Source of the DNA: Blastocatellia bacterium
Lineage (GTDB): Bacteria; Acidobacteriota; Blastocatellia; Pyrinomonadales; Pyrinomonadaceae
Reading direction: 5' to 3'
Length of the DNA: 64,000 nt
Assembly (NCBI GenBank): GCA_013697915.1
Contig: JACCVY010000247.1
Location: forward strand, 62,001 to 126,000
Positions 9,313 through 19,191 of this stretch are shown here, piece after piece. Position 1 is the stretch's first letter; each line of letters opens with the position of its first letter. The translations under genes and the position numbers were made by a program. The notes under the pieces were generated by a model. The model ran no database searches. It was not told the DNA's origin and was given only the letters and a program-made list of their open reading frames with translations.

Positions 9313-10447
9313 CGCTCTTTTTCGGTGGGGGTCCAAAGTCACCGTAGGCAATGAACCCGGACCGCGTGGCATCATCTTTCTGCCCGACCCGCCCCACCCA
9401 CACGTCGACCGCGCCTTCTTTTGCAGTCTTGATCACGTAATCCTTCTCCTTGCCGCGGGTCGTAATCGTTATCTCGCCTTGTAAGTCAGTCCTGAACAAC
9501 TTCGCATTCGCCGCCTTCAATCGATCGAGCACTACCTGCGAAGGATGGCCATAACGATTCCATTCGCCGCAAGAGATGACAGCCACTTCCGGCTTCACGC
9601 GATCCATGAAGTCCTGGGCGGTTGCATACTTCGACCCGTGATGACTAACTTTCAAGATCGTTGACCGAAGGTTTACGTCTTTCGTCAGCATGCGGTGTTC
9701 AGTTTGCTCTTCCGCGTCGCCCGTCAACAGCATCGAGAAATCGCCGTAGTCGAGCCTGATGACAATCGAATTCGCGTTAGGCAGGTTGCCGCCGGTCTTC
9801 ATCTGGCCTTTCGTAAACAACGGTTCGGTCGGCGCGAGCATTGTCAGCAGAGCGCCGCCACCGATATCGTATTTCGTGCCGGCTTGAGCTTTCTCATAGC
9901 TCGCGCCGCTTTGCGTGATCGCGTCTTTGTAATCATCGTAAAACTTTGTAATCGAACTGGACTTGGGGAGGGATGTTGCGGGTTTCTTGTCCTGAGCAGA
10001 TTTCTTTTGAACCGCTTTCGGATTTTGTTTCACGGCGAGCGATTCGGGAACGTCCGGCTCAGTGCCGTTATCGATGACGCGCAGAACTTTCGTGCCCTTC
10101 ATTACTTCGTCAGCGCCACCAATGTGATCGGGATGCGGATGAGTGGCGATAAAGAAGTCCAGCTGTTGCACGTTGTAACGCTTCAGCGCTTCCAGGACAA
10201 CTTTGCCTTTGTTAGTGTCGCCGGCATCGATTAGCACAGAGGTGCCGGTCGGCGAGATAATCAGAATTGAATCGCCTTCAACCGGGCCAACATCAAGAAT
10301 GTGCACTTGAAGTTCTTTGCCGGATGGCGTTGGTGGTTTCGTTTTCCACCAGGGCACTACATATTTCCAGCCGATGTAGCCCGCCGGAATCATCAGCAGA
10401 ACCAAAACTGCCCCGGCGCACCCACATCCTTTTGTCGCTCGACTCAC
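9305..10447 (-). CDS. ComEC/Rec2-like metallo-beta-lactamase-fold protein, membrane-anchored
   Basis: A 380-residue protein with one N-terminal membrane segment (about residues 9-28) and an extracytoplasmic metallo-hydrolase domain. The metal motif is THPHPDHIGG; later ligands are plausible in LLTGDAEE and SHHGSKYA, as in the soluble domain of ComEC. I prefer a GTG start at 10447 over the ATG at 10492, because GTG has AAGGA eight bases upstream and gives a compact Arg/Lys-flanked anchor. A charged Lys/Ser-rich insert lies in the middle. It has only the hydrolase part, so it is not a full DNA-uptake channel. It sits between purF and purM, an unusual place. Confidence 0.85.
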   Translation of the reverse strand: MSRATKGCGCAGAVLVLLMIPAGYIGWKYVVPWWKTKPPTPSGKELQVHILDVGPVEGDSILIISPTGTSVLIDAGDTNKGKVVLEALKRYNVQQLDFFIATHPHPDHIGGADEVMKGTKVLRVIDNGTEPDVPESLAVKQNPKAVQKKSAQDKKPATSLPKSSSITKFYDDYKDAITQSGASYEKAQAGTKYDIGGGALLTMLAPTEPLFTKGQMKTGGNLPNANSIVIRLDYGDFSMLLTGDAEEQTEHRMLTKDVNLRSTILKVSHHGSKYATAQDFMDRVKPEVAVISCGEWNRYGHPSQVVLDRLKAANAKLFRTDLQGEITITTRGKEKDYVIKTAKEGAVDVWVGRVGQKDDATRSGFIAYGDFGPPPKKSDK

Positions 10448-10500
10448 TGAAAGGTTCCTTGTAATTGAGTTTGAAAAGGCCAACCGAAGCAACGCCAGTT

Positions 10501-11931
10501 TTAGTTGTCAGCCGCCAGGGCTTCGTGATCGCGCTCCCACATCGTCTCGGCTTCACTAGTGATGCGGGTGGGATACTGTTCGGTCCAACACGCGACGCAC
10601 GACGAATCGCGGCTAATCCCAATCGCCTCAATCATGCCCTCAAGCGAAAGGTAACCAAGCGAATCAGCCTCGATAAACTTGCGAATCTCTTCGATCGACA
10701 TTTGCGCGGCGATCAAGTCGGCTTTATTCGGAGTGTCGATGCCGTAGTAACACGGACTAATCGTCGGCGGACAACTAATGCGCATGTGAACTTCGCTGGC
10801 GCCAGCCTCACGCACCAGGCGCACAATTTTCTTGGAGGTCGTGCCGCGCACAATCGAATCATCGATCAGCACCACTCGCTTGCCGGCGATCAACTCGCGC
10901 ACCGGGTTCAACTTGATGCGCACGCCAAACGAACGAATCGACTGGCGCGGTTCGATGAAGGTGCGGCCGACGTAGTGATTTCTTACCAAGCCGAAACGAA
11001 AGCTGACACCGCTTTGCGCGGAATAACCAATCGCTGCAACTGTTCCCGAATCCGGAACCGGCACCACTACATCAGCGTCCGCGGGTTGTTCGATGGCGAG
11101 TTGCGCGCCCATGCGGTGCCGTGATTCGTTCACCGACCGGCCATAGATAAGCGAATCGGGCCGCGCAAAATAGACGTGTTCAAACAAACACATCGAGGGC
11201 TGCTGTACCGGCAAGGGATGCGAAGACCGCAAGCCATCCTGATCGATTACCAACATCTCTCCGGGCTCGACGTCGCGAACATACTGCGCGTCGATCAAAT
11301 CAAAAGCACAGGTTTCCGAAGCAACTACCCAGCCGTCGCCCAAACGGCCCAGGGCCAGCGGACGAAAGCCGCGCGGATCGCGAATCGCGATCAGTTCATT
11401 CGGTGTTAGAAATAACATCGAGAATGCGCCTTCAGTCTCGCGCAAGACTTCCGGGATCGCTTCGCGTACAGACGACGCCTTTGATCGCGCTACGCCGTGC
11501 AGAATGACTTCAGTGTCTGAAGTCGCAGAAAAGATCGCGCCTTCACGTTCCAGCTTGCGCCGCTCTTCGCGCGCGAACGGCAAGTTGCCGTTATGACAGA
11601 TTGCAATCTGACCGTGCTGGCAGGTCACCAGGAATGGTTGCGCTTCGCGGATTGAAACTTCGCCGGCAGTCGAATAGCGCACATGACCAATGGCGCTGGC
11701 GCCCGGCAAGCGATCGAGCGTTGACTGATCAAACGCATCTGCTACATGGCCCATCGCGCGCTCAAGCCGCAACTCCGTACCGTTCGACGCCGTGATGCCG
11801 CACGATTCCTGACCGCGATGTTGCAGCGCGTACAATCCGAGATAAGTTAGTCGCGCAGCATCGGCATGTCCGTAGATCCCGAATACGCCACACTCATCTC
11901 TGAATTTGTCCTGCGTCAATTCGAACTGCAC
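10501..11931 (-). CDS. purF: Amidophosphoribosyltransferase, Fe-S type
   Basis: A 476-residue enzyme for the first committed purine step, PRPP plus glutamine to phosphoribosylamine. The sequence starts with a short propeptide ending before the N-terminal nucleophile Cys14 (DECGVFGIYGH), which implies self-processing. The PRPP loop VVLIDDSIVRGTTS is intact. Cysteines in MCLFEHVYFARP, SCPPTISPC and SSCVAC match the four 4Fe-4S ligands of the Bacillus-type enzyme. The start is GTG with AAGG upstream. It is the first gene of the purine group and is divergent from the cytochrome gene. Confidence 0.96.
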   Translation of the reverse strand: MQFELTQDKFRDECGVFGIYGHADAARLTYLGLYALQHRGQESCGITASNGTELRLERAMGHVADAFDQSTLDRLPGASAIGHVRYSTAGEVSIREAQPFLVTCQHGQIAICHNGNLPFAREERRKLEREGAIFSATSDTEVILHGVARSKASSVREAIPEVLRETEGAFSMLFLTPNELIAIRDPRGFRPLALGRLGDGWVVASETCAFDLIDAQYVRDVEPGEMLVIDQDGLRSSHPLPVQQPSMCLFEHVYFARPDSLIYGRSVNESRHRMGAQLAIEQPADADVVVPVPDSGTVAAIGYSAQSGVSFRFGLVRNHYVGRTFIEPRQSIRSFGVRIKLNPVRELIAGKRVVLIDDSIVRGTTSKKIVRLVREAGASEVHMRISCPPTISPCYYGIDTPNKADLIAAQMSIEEIRKFIEADSLGYLSLEGMIEAIGISRDSSCVACWTEQYPTRITSEAETMWERDHEALAADN

Positions 11932-12124
11932 CGTTATGCCTTTTTTGGATATTGGAATTTCTTTGCAACGCGAGCTTACTTCGCATTACCGCACGATTCA
12001 ACTCACGTACGCGATCCACGGATACACAAAACATTCTCAGTTGGGTATCATAAGTTTAGAAGATGCGGGCCCGCGCCAAAACTTGCGCACAATTCTAAAG
12101 CGTAAACGAGGAGAACAGGCTCAA

Positions 12125-12481
12125 ATGAAACATGTCTTTTTTGTTATTTTGCTGGCAGCATTCGCAATCAGTTATCCCAGTCTCCTCACGGCAACGTCGT
12201 TGACAACGAATGCCGGCACTGTCCCGGCGGTAAATGCCGCGCAACTATACGCAAAGCAATGCGCCTCGTGTCATGGCAAGGATGGTCGCGCAAAAACAAT
12301 CAAGGGCAAACTAAAACACGCGCGAAACCTGACAGCTGCGGAGTGGCAGGAAACAGTCAGCGACGAGCGCGTCTTCAATTCAATAACGAACGGCAAGGAA
12401 AAAATGCCGGCTTACGGGAAAAAACTCTCCCAGGAACAAATCGAGGCACTCGTCACTTACGTTCGCGCCTTTAAGAAATAA
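12125..12481 (+). CDS. Small periplasmic c-type cytochrome
   Basis: A 118-residue secreted monohaem cytochrome c. The track ORF begins 73 codons upstream. The ATG at 12125 is the real start because it follows GAGGAG and opens a signal peptide (MKHVFFVILLAAFAI). The haem motif is CASCH (Cys46, Cys49, His50) and the axial methionine is in EKMPAYGK (Met94), typical of class I cytochromes. It probably shuttles electrons in the periplasm. Its partner is unknown, and the next gene is an unrelated membrane-anchored protein. Confidence 0.9.
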   Translation: MKHVFFVILLAAFAISYPSLLTATSLTTNAGTVPAVNAAQLYAKQCASCHGKDGRAKTIKGKLKHARNLTAAEWQETVSDERVFNSITNGKEKMPAYGKKLSQEQIEALVTYVRAFKK

Positions 12482-12535
12482 CCTTTATGCTTGCGCAAAT
12501 CTTTAATCGCTCTGCGTGCCGTCCGTTGAAGCCTT

Positions 12536-13054
12536 TTGGATTTCATTAAGGTGAAACTTCCAAACACATTATGGCGCCTAACTGTTTTGCTTCTGCGGGC
12601 GACGCTCGTGGCGGCACTCTTGTTTTCAGGTTGGCTGATCTACTCGAAACTCCCGCACCGCTCAAACACCGACGCCCGCGCGTCGCATAATGAAACCTCG
12701 CTGCAGATCATGTTGCGGCCGCTCGGCATAAATGCCGCGGCACTGGACATTCCGGTGGAACTCTATCCGGTCGATATCGTTGCGGTGCGACACGAATACT
12801 TTACCGAACGTCGGGCCGGCAAACGCTTTGACGATTTCTTGAACGAAAGCATGCAGGGTCGGCATCCGATCAATGCCAAACTCGATAAGGATGGTCAGGC
12901 AACAGTGGTTGTCACTGCCGGCAGTTGGTGGCTCAACGCTGTCCTACCGGGCGAAGAAAATTTGGAGTGGCGTCTGCCGATTAATGTTGCGGGTAATAGA
13001 CAAATTGTGGAGCTCACCTCACAGAACGTCTACACGCGTACAAAGAGTTTTTGA
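12536..13054 (+). CDS. Membrane-anchored protein of unknown function
   Basis: I do not recognise this family. The 172-residue ORF has a short cytoplasmic N-terminus, one membrane segment (LTVLLLRATLVAALLFSGWLI, about residues 15-35) and a soluble domain of about 130 residues outside the membrane. That domain is probably beta-rich and contains two tryptophan-bearing strands near the C-terminus (GSWWLNAV, NLEWRLPI). The annotated start is TTG at 12536; a GTG at 12551 is equally possible, and neither has a clear ribosome-binding site. It lies 54 bases after the cytochrome gene on the same strand. Confidence 0.6.
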   Translation: MDFIKVKLPNTLWRLTVLLLRATLVAALLFSGWLIYSKLPHRSNTDARASHNETSLQIMLRPLGINAAALDIPVELYPVDIVAVRHEYFTERRAGKRFDDFLNESMQGRHPINAKLDKDGQATVVVTAGSWWLNAVLPGEENLEWRLPINVAGNRQIVELTSQNVYTRTKSF

Positions 13055-13060
13055 AGATTG

Positions 13061-13178
13061 GTCAGTTGTCAGTTGCATGCGAAGCTAACGGGCTGAGTTC
13101 CAACCGATCCTCGATTCAAATTGGCAACTAACAACTGACTACTGACAACTGACTACTGACTACTGACAAACTGACCAC
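13061..13178. repeat. Paired heptamer arrays before the MDR dehydrogenase
   Basis: Two GTCAGTT units at 13061-13076 face about eight inverse units of CAACTGA/CTACTGA type at 13124-13178. The distal array ends six bases before the ATG of the next gene and leaves no room for a normal Shine-Dalgarno sequence. Confidence 0.85.
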
Positions 13179-13184
13179 CCGCAA

Positions 13185-14138
13185 ATGAAAGCCCTTCGCG
13201 TAGACAAGAAAAAGCTGGCTGTGCGCGAGGTTGAAAAACCTGCGCGCGAAGATGAGACACTGGTGCGCGTGCTGCTTTCCGGCATCTGTAATACAGATCT
13301 GGAAATCGCGCGCGGTTATGCCAGCTTCAAAGGAACCATTGGACACGAGTTTGTCGGGGTCGTTGAAGAAGCCGCGGACGCATCCCTAATCGGTCAGCGC
13401 GTCGTGGGCGAAATTAATGCTGGTTGCGGAGAGTGCGAGCTATGCAGCGCCGGTGACCCACGTCATTGCTCCGCGCGAACTGTGTTGGGAATCGTTGGTC
13501 GCGATGGCGCTCACGCCGAATTTCTAAAGCTGCCGCAAAAAAATCTTTTCAAAGTTCCGGACATGGTGCTTGATGAGCACGCGGTTTTCACTGAACCACT
13601 GGCAGCCGCTTGCGGCGTTTTGGAATGCGTTGAAACTAAACCAACGGATCGGGTGGCGGTGATCGGTGACGGCAAACTCGGCCTGCTTTGCGCGCAAGTA
13701 CTGGCCCTAACGGGCGCCCAGGTTGTCTTGATTGGCAAGCATGCCGAGAAGTTGCGCATTGCCGAACGTCGCGGCATTGAAACCGTTACGACGAAGAGCG
13801 CAGCGAAGCGCAAGCGGGAATTTGACGTGGTGGTCGAAGCCTCGGGCTCGCCGTCTGGATTTGCCGGTGCACTTCAGTTGTTGCGTCCGCGCGGAGTACT
13901 GGTTTTGAAATCAACGTTTGAAGGCAAGGCGGAGTTCGTCCAGGCGCCGCTGGTCGTTGACGAGATCAGCATTGTTGGCTCTCGCTGCGGGCGTTTTCAA
14001 CCAGCGCTCGATCTGCTCAAAAAAGGCGCTATCGATATCGATAGTTTGATAAGTGAAGAGTATCCGCTCGCGCGCGGTGTGTATGGGATGGAACGCGCCG
14101 GAAAGAAAGGCGCGCTTAAGGTTTTCTTACGACCTTGA
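13185..14138 (+). CDS. Zinc-dependent alcohol dehydrogenase-like protein (MDR family)
   Basis: A 317-residue medium-chain dehydrogenase/reductase. Catalytic zinc ligands are visible as Cys35 (SGICNTD) and the His54-Glu55 pair (GHEFVG). The structural zinc lobe has the four-cysteine pattern Cys81, 84, 87 and 95 (CGECELCSAGDPRHC). The nucleotide-binding glycine motif is GDGKLGLL. It is about 30 residues shorter than typical ADHs. The substrate is unknown; the family includes polyol and threonine dehydrogenases. The start codon directly abuts a heptamer array. Confidence 0.87.
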   Translation: MKALRVDKKKLAVREVEKPAREDETLVRVLLSGICNTDLEIARGYASFKGTIGHEFVGVVEEAADASLIGQRVVGEINAGCGECELCSAGDPRHCSARTVLGIVGRDGAHAEFLKLPQKNLFKVPDMVLDEHAVFTEPLAAACGVLECVETKPTDRVAVIGDGKLGLLCAQVLALTGAQVVLIGKHAEKLRIAERRGIETVTTKSAAKRKREFDVVVEASGSPSGFAGALQLLRPRGVLVLKSTFEGKAEFVQAPLVVDEISIVGSRCGRFQPALDLLKKGAIDIDSLISEEYPLARGVYGMERAGKKGALKVFLRP

Positions 14139-14466
14139 GGTTCATAACTGAGACGCGCAGAAAGAAAATTTTCCATTTTCCATTTACCATTTTTCATTGG
14201 CCATTGCAGCTCACGACCGATCGAGTTAGAACTGGAGTTTTGGGGAACAAGGCAATCATTCCAATGAAAAATAGTAAATGAGAAATGGAAAATGGGAAAT
14301 CTCCTTTAACCTGCCCTGAGCCCTTTGCTCGCTGCGCTCGTATGTTTTGCTCCCTGATTGACCTTTAGCTATACTTCAACCCTTCCCTTCTGCGGCCTGA
14401 ATGACACCCAGGTTACTGGCGTTTCCAAAGGTCGCGACGTGCAGCTTTTCTTGAAGGCGGTGTTTT
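14139..14466. repeat. Intergenic region with inverted heptamer arrays upstream of htrA
   Basis: This 328-base gap holds a TTTTCCA/TTTACCA heptamer array (14167-14205) and its inverse, AATGGAA-type units (14262-14303), about 55 bases apart and able to pair. After the arrays a candidate sigma-70 promoter for the protease gene is seen (separate entry). No gene is apparent. Confidence 0.7.
14347..14375 (+). promoter_or_regulatory. Candidate sigma-70 promoter of the htrA/deg gene
   Basis: TTGCTC and TATACT are separated by 17 bases, about 90 bases upstream of the protease start. The -10 hexamer is good and the -35 moderate. This is an inspection-only match. Confidence 0.35.
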
Positions 14467-16065
14467 ATGCTCGAACCTAACAAAGATCACGCAACTGTCA
14501 ACGAACGGGCGATCCTGCGAAAGCTTCGGGTCTGGATTGTGGCGCTCGGGACCGCCTGCCTGTTGGCCGGCGTCGGCATCGGCGCAATGCTTTCGGGACG
14601 GCCCACGGTGGCGCAGAACGAAATGCAAATCGCGCGCGCGCCTGAAGCCTTGTCCGCTTCGTTTGCGGAAGTTGCCCGGCGGGTCGAGCCTGCGGTGGTG
14701 AATATCGATACCATTACCGCCGCGCCTGAAGTTAACGAGAAAGATAACGAGGACCAGGAAGACCTGCCTTCGAACAACCCATTGCTTGATATGTTTCGAC
14801 GGCAATCCCGCCGACCATCGCACGGCGTGGGCAGCGGATTCATCGTTAGTCCCAAGGGCTATATCCTGACGAATGAACACGTGGTCCAGGGATCGTCACG
14901 AATAATCGTCGGCTTGCAAAACGGTCAAACCTATATCGGAAAGATCGTCGGCATTGATGAAGAAACTGACGTAGCGGTAATAAAAATCGATGCGCCGCAG
15001 GATCTGCCAACAGTGACGCTGGGCGACTCGAATGCAGCGCAGGTGGGCGACTGGGTGCTGGCAGTTGGCTCTCCTTTTGGTTTGGATCAAACAGTTACCG
15101 CCGGCATCATCTCCAAGAAGGAACGAGAAACTCCATCCGCTAATTCAAATTTCCAGCGCTTCATCCAGACGGACGCCGCCATTAATCGCGGCAACAGCGG
15201 TGGTCCGTTGGTAAACATGCGCGGCGAAGTCATCGGCATTAATTCCCAGATTGCAACTTCGACCGGCGACTATAACGGCATCGGCTTTGCGCTGCCTGCC
15301 TCGGAAGCAAACTTCGTTTATCGGCAGATTGTGGACCAGGGCAAAGTGCGCCGCGGTTACCTGGGCGTAACGCTGGACTCCGTCAGGGACGAATTCGCGC
15401 GCGTTTATAGTTTGCCTGAGGCAAAGGGCGCGATCATTCTCGACGTGCAGCAAACAAAAGATGGCCAACCAACACCGGCGGCGAAATCAGGCCTACAGTC
15501 AAGCGACATCATCATCGAATTCAACGGACAACCGATTGCAAACGCCCAGGACCTGATTCAAAAAGTAGCCGGCAGCCCGATCGGGCAGTCTGTGGCGTTA
15601 ACCTATCTCCGCGAGCGTGACAACAAGTTTGAGAAGCATAGCGCGGACATAGTCCTTGGGGAGCGTCCCGGGCTGGCACAACTGCGCGACCCGGCGGATT
15701 CAGTGCAGCCGAAGCGCAAGGAATCGGATCCGAAGGGCAATGGCTTGCATCTCGGCGTTACCCTCGCCGAATTAACGCAAGCGCTGATCGCTGACAAGCA
15801 CCTCGCTGGCGTGCGGGGTCTCTACGTTAAAGAGGTTGATCCCAGCGGACTGGCGGCGGAAGTAAGAGGTGTCAGCGGACAGCCGACACTCGTCGAAGGC
15901 GACGTCATCACGCGCATCAATCGCGTGCCGGTAACTGCGCTTGCCGATTTTCAAAGGGTCATCAACTCATTGAAACCGGGCGATCCGGTGGTAATGCAGG
16001 TCTCGCGCTACTCCCGAGACCTCGATCGCATAACAACCAGAATCGTGCAGTTTACCTATCAGTAA
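14467..16065 (+). CDS. Deg/HtrA periplasmic serine protease with two PDZ domains
   Basis: A 532-residue envelope quality-control protease/chaperone. An N-terminal signal-anchor ([20 protein letters not shown]) is followed by a trypsin-like domain with the full triad: His138 (LTNEHVV), Asp168 (EETDVAVI) and Ser244 (RGNSGGPL). Two PDZ domains follow, about residues 290-395 (YLGVTLDSV) and 425-525 (LGVTLAEL). This organisation matches DegP/DegQ/MucD; without a LA-loop comparison I do not choose among them. The start has GAAGGCGG upstream. Confidence 0.95.
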   Translation: MLEPNKDHATVNERAILRKLRVWIVALGTACLLAGVGIGAMLSGRPTVAQNEMQIARAPEALSASFAEVARRVEPAVVNIDTITAAPEVNEKDNEDQEDLPSNNPLLDMFRRQSRRPSHGVGSGFIVSPKGYILTNEHVVQGSSRIIVGLQNGQTYIGKIVGIDEETDVAVIKIDAPQDLPTVTLGDSNAAQVGDWVLAVGSPFGLDQTVTAGIISKKERETPSANSNFQRFIQTDAAINRGNSGGPLVNMRGEVIGINSQIATSTGDYNGIGFALPASEANFVYRQIVDQGKVRRGYLGVTLDSVRDEFARVYSLPEAKGAIILDVQQTKDGQPTPAAKSGLQSSDIIIEFNGQPIANAQDLIQKVAGSPIGQSVALTYLRERDNKFEKHSADIVLGERPGLAQLRDPADSVQPKRKESDPKGNGLHLGVTLAELTQALIADKHLAGVRGLYVKEVDPSGLAAEVRGVSGQPTLVEGDVITRINRVPVTALADFQRVINSLKPGDPVVMQVSRYSRDLDRITTRIVQFTYQ

Positions 16066-16067
16066 AA

Positions 16068-16180
16068 AATGGGTGTCGGGTGTCAGGTGCCGGGTGTCAG
16101 TTAAAAATCGCCGAAACCGACACCTGACACCTGATACCCGACACCTAACCAAACCGACACCCGACACCCGACACCCAACC
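16068..16180. repeat. Paired heptamer arrays in the aldehyde dehydrogenase leader
   Basis: Four GGGTGTC-type units (16071-16100) face about nine CCGACAC/CTGACAC units (16116-16180). The distal array ends in CCCAACC directly before the ATG at 16181. Because seven is not a multiple of three, the array is open in frame and the track ORF wrongly runs through it, giving residues such as [10 protein letters not shown]. Confidence 0.88.
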
Positions 16181-17752
16181 ATGGCCCAGGCAAAAAAAGC
16201 TCTCGCAAAAAACAATTCGCGGCAAACATCTCCGCGCATCGTCCGCTCGTCTGTTAAGACCTACGACAATTACATCGGCGGCAAATGGGTGCCGAGCGAA
16301 TCAGGAGAACACTTCGAAAACATCAACCCTGCGGACACCAATGACATCATCGGACGTTTCGCGCTGTCGACCAGTAAGGATGTGAACGCTGCGGTGAATG
16401 CTGCGCGCGAAGCTTTCGACGGCTGGCGCAATACGCCCGCTCCAAGGCGCGCTGAAATTCTTTTTCGACTGGGCGAAATTCTGCTGGGAAACAAACCACG
16501 CTTTACAGCCGACATGACCCGCGAGATGGGCAAGGTTTTAAAGGAAGCCGGCGGCGACGTGCAGGAAGCGATCGACTGCACCTACTACACTGCTGGTGAA
16601 GGCCGGCGGCTGCACGGCTTTACCACGCCGGCGGAAATGCCCGACAAGTTTGCGATGTGCGTGCGGCAGCCGGTTGGACTCTGCGGCCTGATCACGCCGT
16701 GGAATTTTCCGATGGCGATTCCCTCCTGGAAATTAATTCCGGCGCTGGTATGTGGCAACACCGTGGTGCTGAAGCCTGCCGAAGATACGCCATTCTCAAC
16801 TTACAACCTGGTTGAGGCTTGCGAGCAGGCAGGCATTCCGCCCGGGGTCGTGAATCTCGTTACCGGCTACGGTGAAAACGCCGGTGCAGCCATTACGAAT
16901 CACACTGCGCTGCGGCTTATTTCTTTTACCGGTTCAACTGAAACCGGGCGAACCGTTGCGTCCGCTTGTGCCGAACGCAATGCGATCTGTTCGCTTGAGA
17001 TGGGCGGCAAGAACGTCATCATCGTCATGGAAGATGCCGACATCGACCTCGCGATCGAAGGCGCGGTCTGGGGCGCGTTTGGGACTTCCGGACAACGCTG
17101 CACCGCATCGTCACGACTGGTGGTCCATAAAAAGATCTATAAGCAGTTTTGCAAGAAACTCGTCGAGCATGCGAAACGTTTGCGCGTCGGTAACGGTGCT
17201 GACGCGAAAACCGACATGGGGCCGGTAATCAACGCTGACGCAGTAAAGAAGATCATGGGTTATATCGACATCGGTCAAAAGGAAGACGGCGCTACGCTGG
17301 CATGCGGCGGCAAGCGACTGACGCGCGGCGAGTATGCGCGCGGGTTCTTCATCGAGCCGACTGTCTTTACCGACGTCGCGCCGGATATGCGCATCGCTCA
17401 GGAAGAAATTTTCGGTCCAGTTACCACAGTCATTCCCACGCGCTCGTTGGACGAGGCGGTAGAGATCGCTAATGGCGTTCGTTATGGTCTGTCCGCTGCG
17501 ATTTACACTACCGACGTCAATCGCGCCTTTCGCGCCATGAACGATATGTACACCGGCATCTTTTATGTGAACGCCTCGACGATTGGCGCTGAGGTGCATC
17601 TGCCGTTCGGCGGCACCAAGGCTACCGGTAATGGCCACCGCGAAGCTGGCACGCAGGTGCTGGATATTTTTTCCGAATGGAAATCCATCTATGTTGACTA
17701 CAGCGGCAAACTGCAACGCGCGCAGATCGACATGGTGGAAGGGATGGGATAA
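16181..17752 (+). CDS. NAD(P)+-dependent aldehyde dehydrogenase
   Basis: A 523-residue ALDH-superfamily enzyme oxidising an aldehyde to a carboxylate. The catalytic cysteine is Cys307 in [11 protein letters not shown] and the general base is Glu273 in SLEMGGKN. The cofactor region includes [17 protein letters not shown] and FTGSTETG. The N-terminal NYIGGKW and the overall pattern resemble succinate- or aminoadipate-semialdehyde dehydrogenases. The start is set at 16181 because the 36 upstream codons of the track ORF are repeat DNA. It is followed by alanine dehydrogenase, so an amino-acid catabolic role is plausible but not shown. Confidence 0.92.
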   Translation: MAQAKKALAKNNSRQTSPRIVRSSVKTYDNYIGGKWVPSESGEHFENINPADTNDIIGRFALSTSKDVNAAVNAAREAFDGWRNTPAPRRAEILFRLGEILLGNKPRFTADMTREMGKVLKEAGGDVQEAIDCTYYTAGEGRRLHGFTTPAEMPDKFAMCVRQPVGLCGLITPWNFPMAIPSWKLIPALVCGNTVVLKPAEDTPFSTYNLVEACEQAGIPPGVVNLVTGYGENAGAAITNHTALRLISFTGSTETGRTVASACAERNAICSLEMGGKNVIIVMEDADIDLAIEGAVWGAFGTSGQRCTASSRLVVHKKIYKQFCKKLVEHAKRLRVGNGADAKTDMGPVINADAVKKIMGYIDIGQKEDGATLACGGKRLTRGEYARGFFIEPTVFTDVAPDMRIAQEEIFGPVTTVIPTRSLDEAVEIANGVRYGLSAAIYTTDVNRAFRAMNDMYTGIFYVNASTIGAEVHLPFGGTKATGNGHREAGTQVLDIFSEWKSIYVDYSGKLQRAQIDMVEGMG

Positions 17753-17760
17753 GAAACAGA

Positions 17761-17879
17761 GGTCAGAAGTCAGAGATCAGAAGTCAGAAAACTAAGATCG
17801 GCTCTTCTTCTGACCTCCGACTTCTGATCTCTGACCTCTGACCTCTGACTTCTGACCTCTGATCTCTGACTTCTAACCC
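17761..17879. repeat. Paired heptamer arrays upstream of ald
   Basis: Four AGTCAGA/GATCAGA units (17761-17790) face about ten CTTCTGA/CCTCTGA/TCTCTGA units (17806-17879), the longest array in the window. The arms can pair extensively. Unlike other loci, a clear GGAGG lies between the array and the GTG start. Confidence 0.88.
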
Positions 17880-17894
17880 TGGAGGACTCCGCAC

Positions 17895-19031
17895 GTGATT
17901 GTCGGCCTGCCGAAAGAAATTAAGGACAACGAATACCGAGTTGGTTTGACGCCTGCGGGCGTGCGCGCGCTAAGTGACAGCAATCATCAGGTGATCGTCG
18001 AACCTAGCGCCGGTGAAGGCTCGGGCTTTGCGGATGCTCTTTACCAGAGGGCCGGTGCGCAGATCATTGATTCAGCCGACGACGTCTGGGCCAAAGCTGA
18101 CATGATCGTCAAGGTGAAGGAGCCGATCGAGCCTGAATACCCGCGCATGCGCGAAGGCCAGCTGCTGTTTACTTACCTCCATCTTGCTCCAGACCGAAAG
18201 CTCACGGAACAACTTGTTCAACGCAAAGTCACGGGCATTGCTTACGAAACAATTACGGATCGACGCGGCGGCCTGCCGTTGCTCACGCCAATGTCTGAAG
18301 TGGCCGGACGAATGGCGATACAGGTTGGTGCCCATTATCTGGAAAAGATGGCCGGCGGCCGCGGCATTTTGCTGGGCGGCGTTCCGGGCGTGCCCGCGGC
18401 CAGGGTCGTAATTATCGGCGGCGGCGTGGTGGGAACAAACGCCGCGAAGATTGCGGTGGGCATGGGTGCGCACGTTACGATGATCGATAACAATCTCGAG
18501 CGGCTGCGCGAGCTGGACGATATTTTTCTGTCGAAAATTTCCACGCTGGCTTCCAGCGCCTACATGATCCACGACGCGGTTTCAAATGCCGATTTGATCA
18601 TTGGCGCAGTATTGGTTCCCGGCGCTGCGGCGCCAATGCTGGTAACGCGAAATATGCTCAAAGACGTGCCAAACGGCGCGGTGATAGTTGATGTGGCGGT
18701 CGACCAGGGCGGCTGCATCGAGACAACGCATCCGACCACCCACTCGAATCCCACTTATTATGTTGAAGGCGTGCTGCATTATTGCGTCGCCAACATGCCC
18801 GGCGCAGTGCCACGCACGTCAACATTCGCGCTGACGAATGCGACGCTGCCTTATGCTGTTAAGCTGGCGAATCTTGGTTTCCTCGACGCCATCCGCAACG
18901 ACGCCGGATTAAAGGCGGGTGTAAACACCTACGCAGGTCACTGCACTTACGAAGCGGTAGCGCAGGCGCAGCAGATACCCTACACCGGCCTGGATGCGCT
19001 GATCGAAGTTACCAGCGCAACTACTGCATAA
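17895..19031 (+). CDS. ald: Alanine dehydrogenase
   Basis: A 378-residue NAD-dependent enzyme interconverting L-alanine and pyruvate plus ammonia. It begins with the family signature [20 protein letters not shown] and carries the substrate-binding MVKVKEP segment. The NAD-binding motif is [13 protein letters not shown] (about residue 170) and the conserved EVAGRMA precedes it. The start is GTG with GGAGG upstream. It follows the aldehyde dehydrogenase on the same strand and is closed by a strong terminator. Confidence 0.96.
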   Translation: MIVGLPKEIKDNEYRVGLTPAGVRALSDSNHQVIVEPSAGEGSGFADALYQRAGAQIIDSADDVWAKADMIVKVKEPIEPEYPRMREGQLLFTYLHLAPDRKLTEQLVQRKVTGIAYETITDRRGGLPLLTPMSEVAGRMAIQVGAHYLEKMAGGRGILLGGVPGVPAARVVIIGGGVVGTNAAKIAVGMGAHVTMIDNNLERLRELDDIFLSKISTLASSAYMIHDAVSNADLIIGAVLVPGAAAPMLVTRNMLKDVPNGAVIVDVAVDQGGCIETTHPTTHSNPTYYVEGVLHYCVANMPGAVPRTSTFALTNATLPYAVKLANLGFLDAIRNDAGLKAGVNTYAGHCTYEAVAQAQQIPYTGLDALIEVTSATTA

Positions 19032-19055
19032 TCGAGATTGAATTCCGAAATAAGG

Positions 19056-19090
19056 AAGGCGACCCTGATAGTTTCGGGTCGCCTTTTTTT
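19056..19090 (+). terminator. Intrinsic terminator after ald
   Basis: A perfect 10-base stem AAGGCGACCC / GGGTCGCCTT with a 10-base loop is followed directly by a T run, 25 bases after the ald stop codon. Confidence 0.92.
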
Positions 19091-19106
19091 GTTCTTGACT
19101 TACGGC

Positions 19107-19166
19107 TCCGCCGTTTTCCGTGCGGTAAGGCACAGCCATTCCGCACGGAACGCGGCAAAGCCGCAA
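19107..19166. repeat. Palindromic REP/MITE-like element
   Basis: Arms GGCTCCGCCGTTTTCCGTG... and its inverse ...CACGGAACGCGGCAAAGCC enclose about 16 bases. The outer GGCTTTGCCG resembles the right arm of the element between purM and purN, suggesting a diverged member of the same group. Confidence 0.55.
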
Positions 19167-19191
19167 ATTAGTTTCATTGGAAAGGGATTAG

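Noticed and set aside
16073-16180. N-terminal extension of the aldehyde dehydrogenase ([10 protein letters not shown])
   Set aside because: It is translated heptamer repeat. The family N-terminus and an ATG begin at 16181.
17806-17879. CRISPR array
   Set aside because: The period is 7 bases with no unique spacers and no cas genes. The same holds for the other heptamer arrays.
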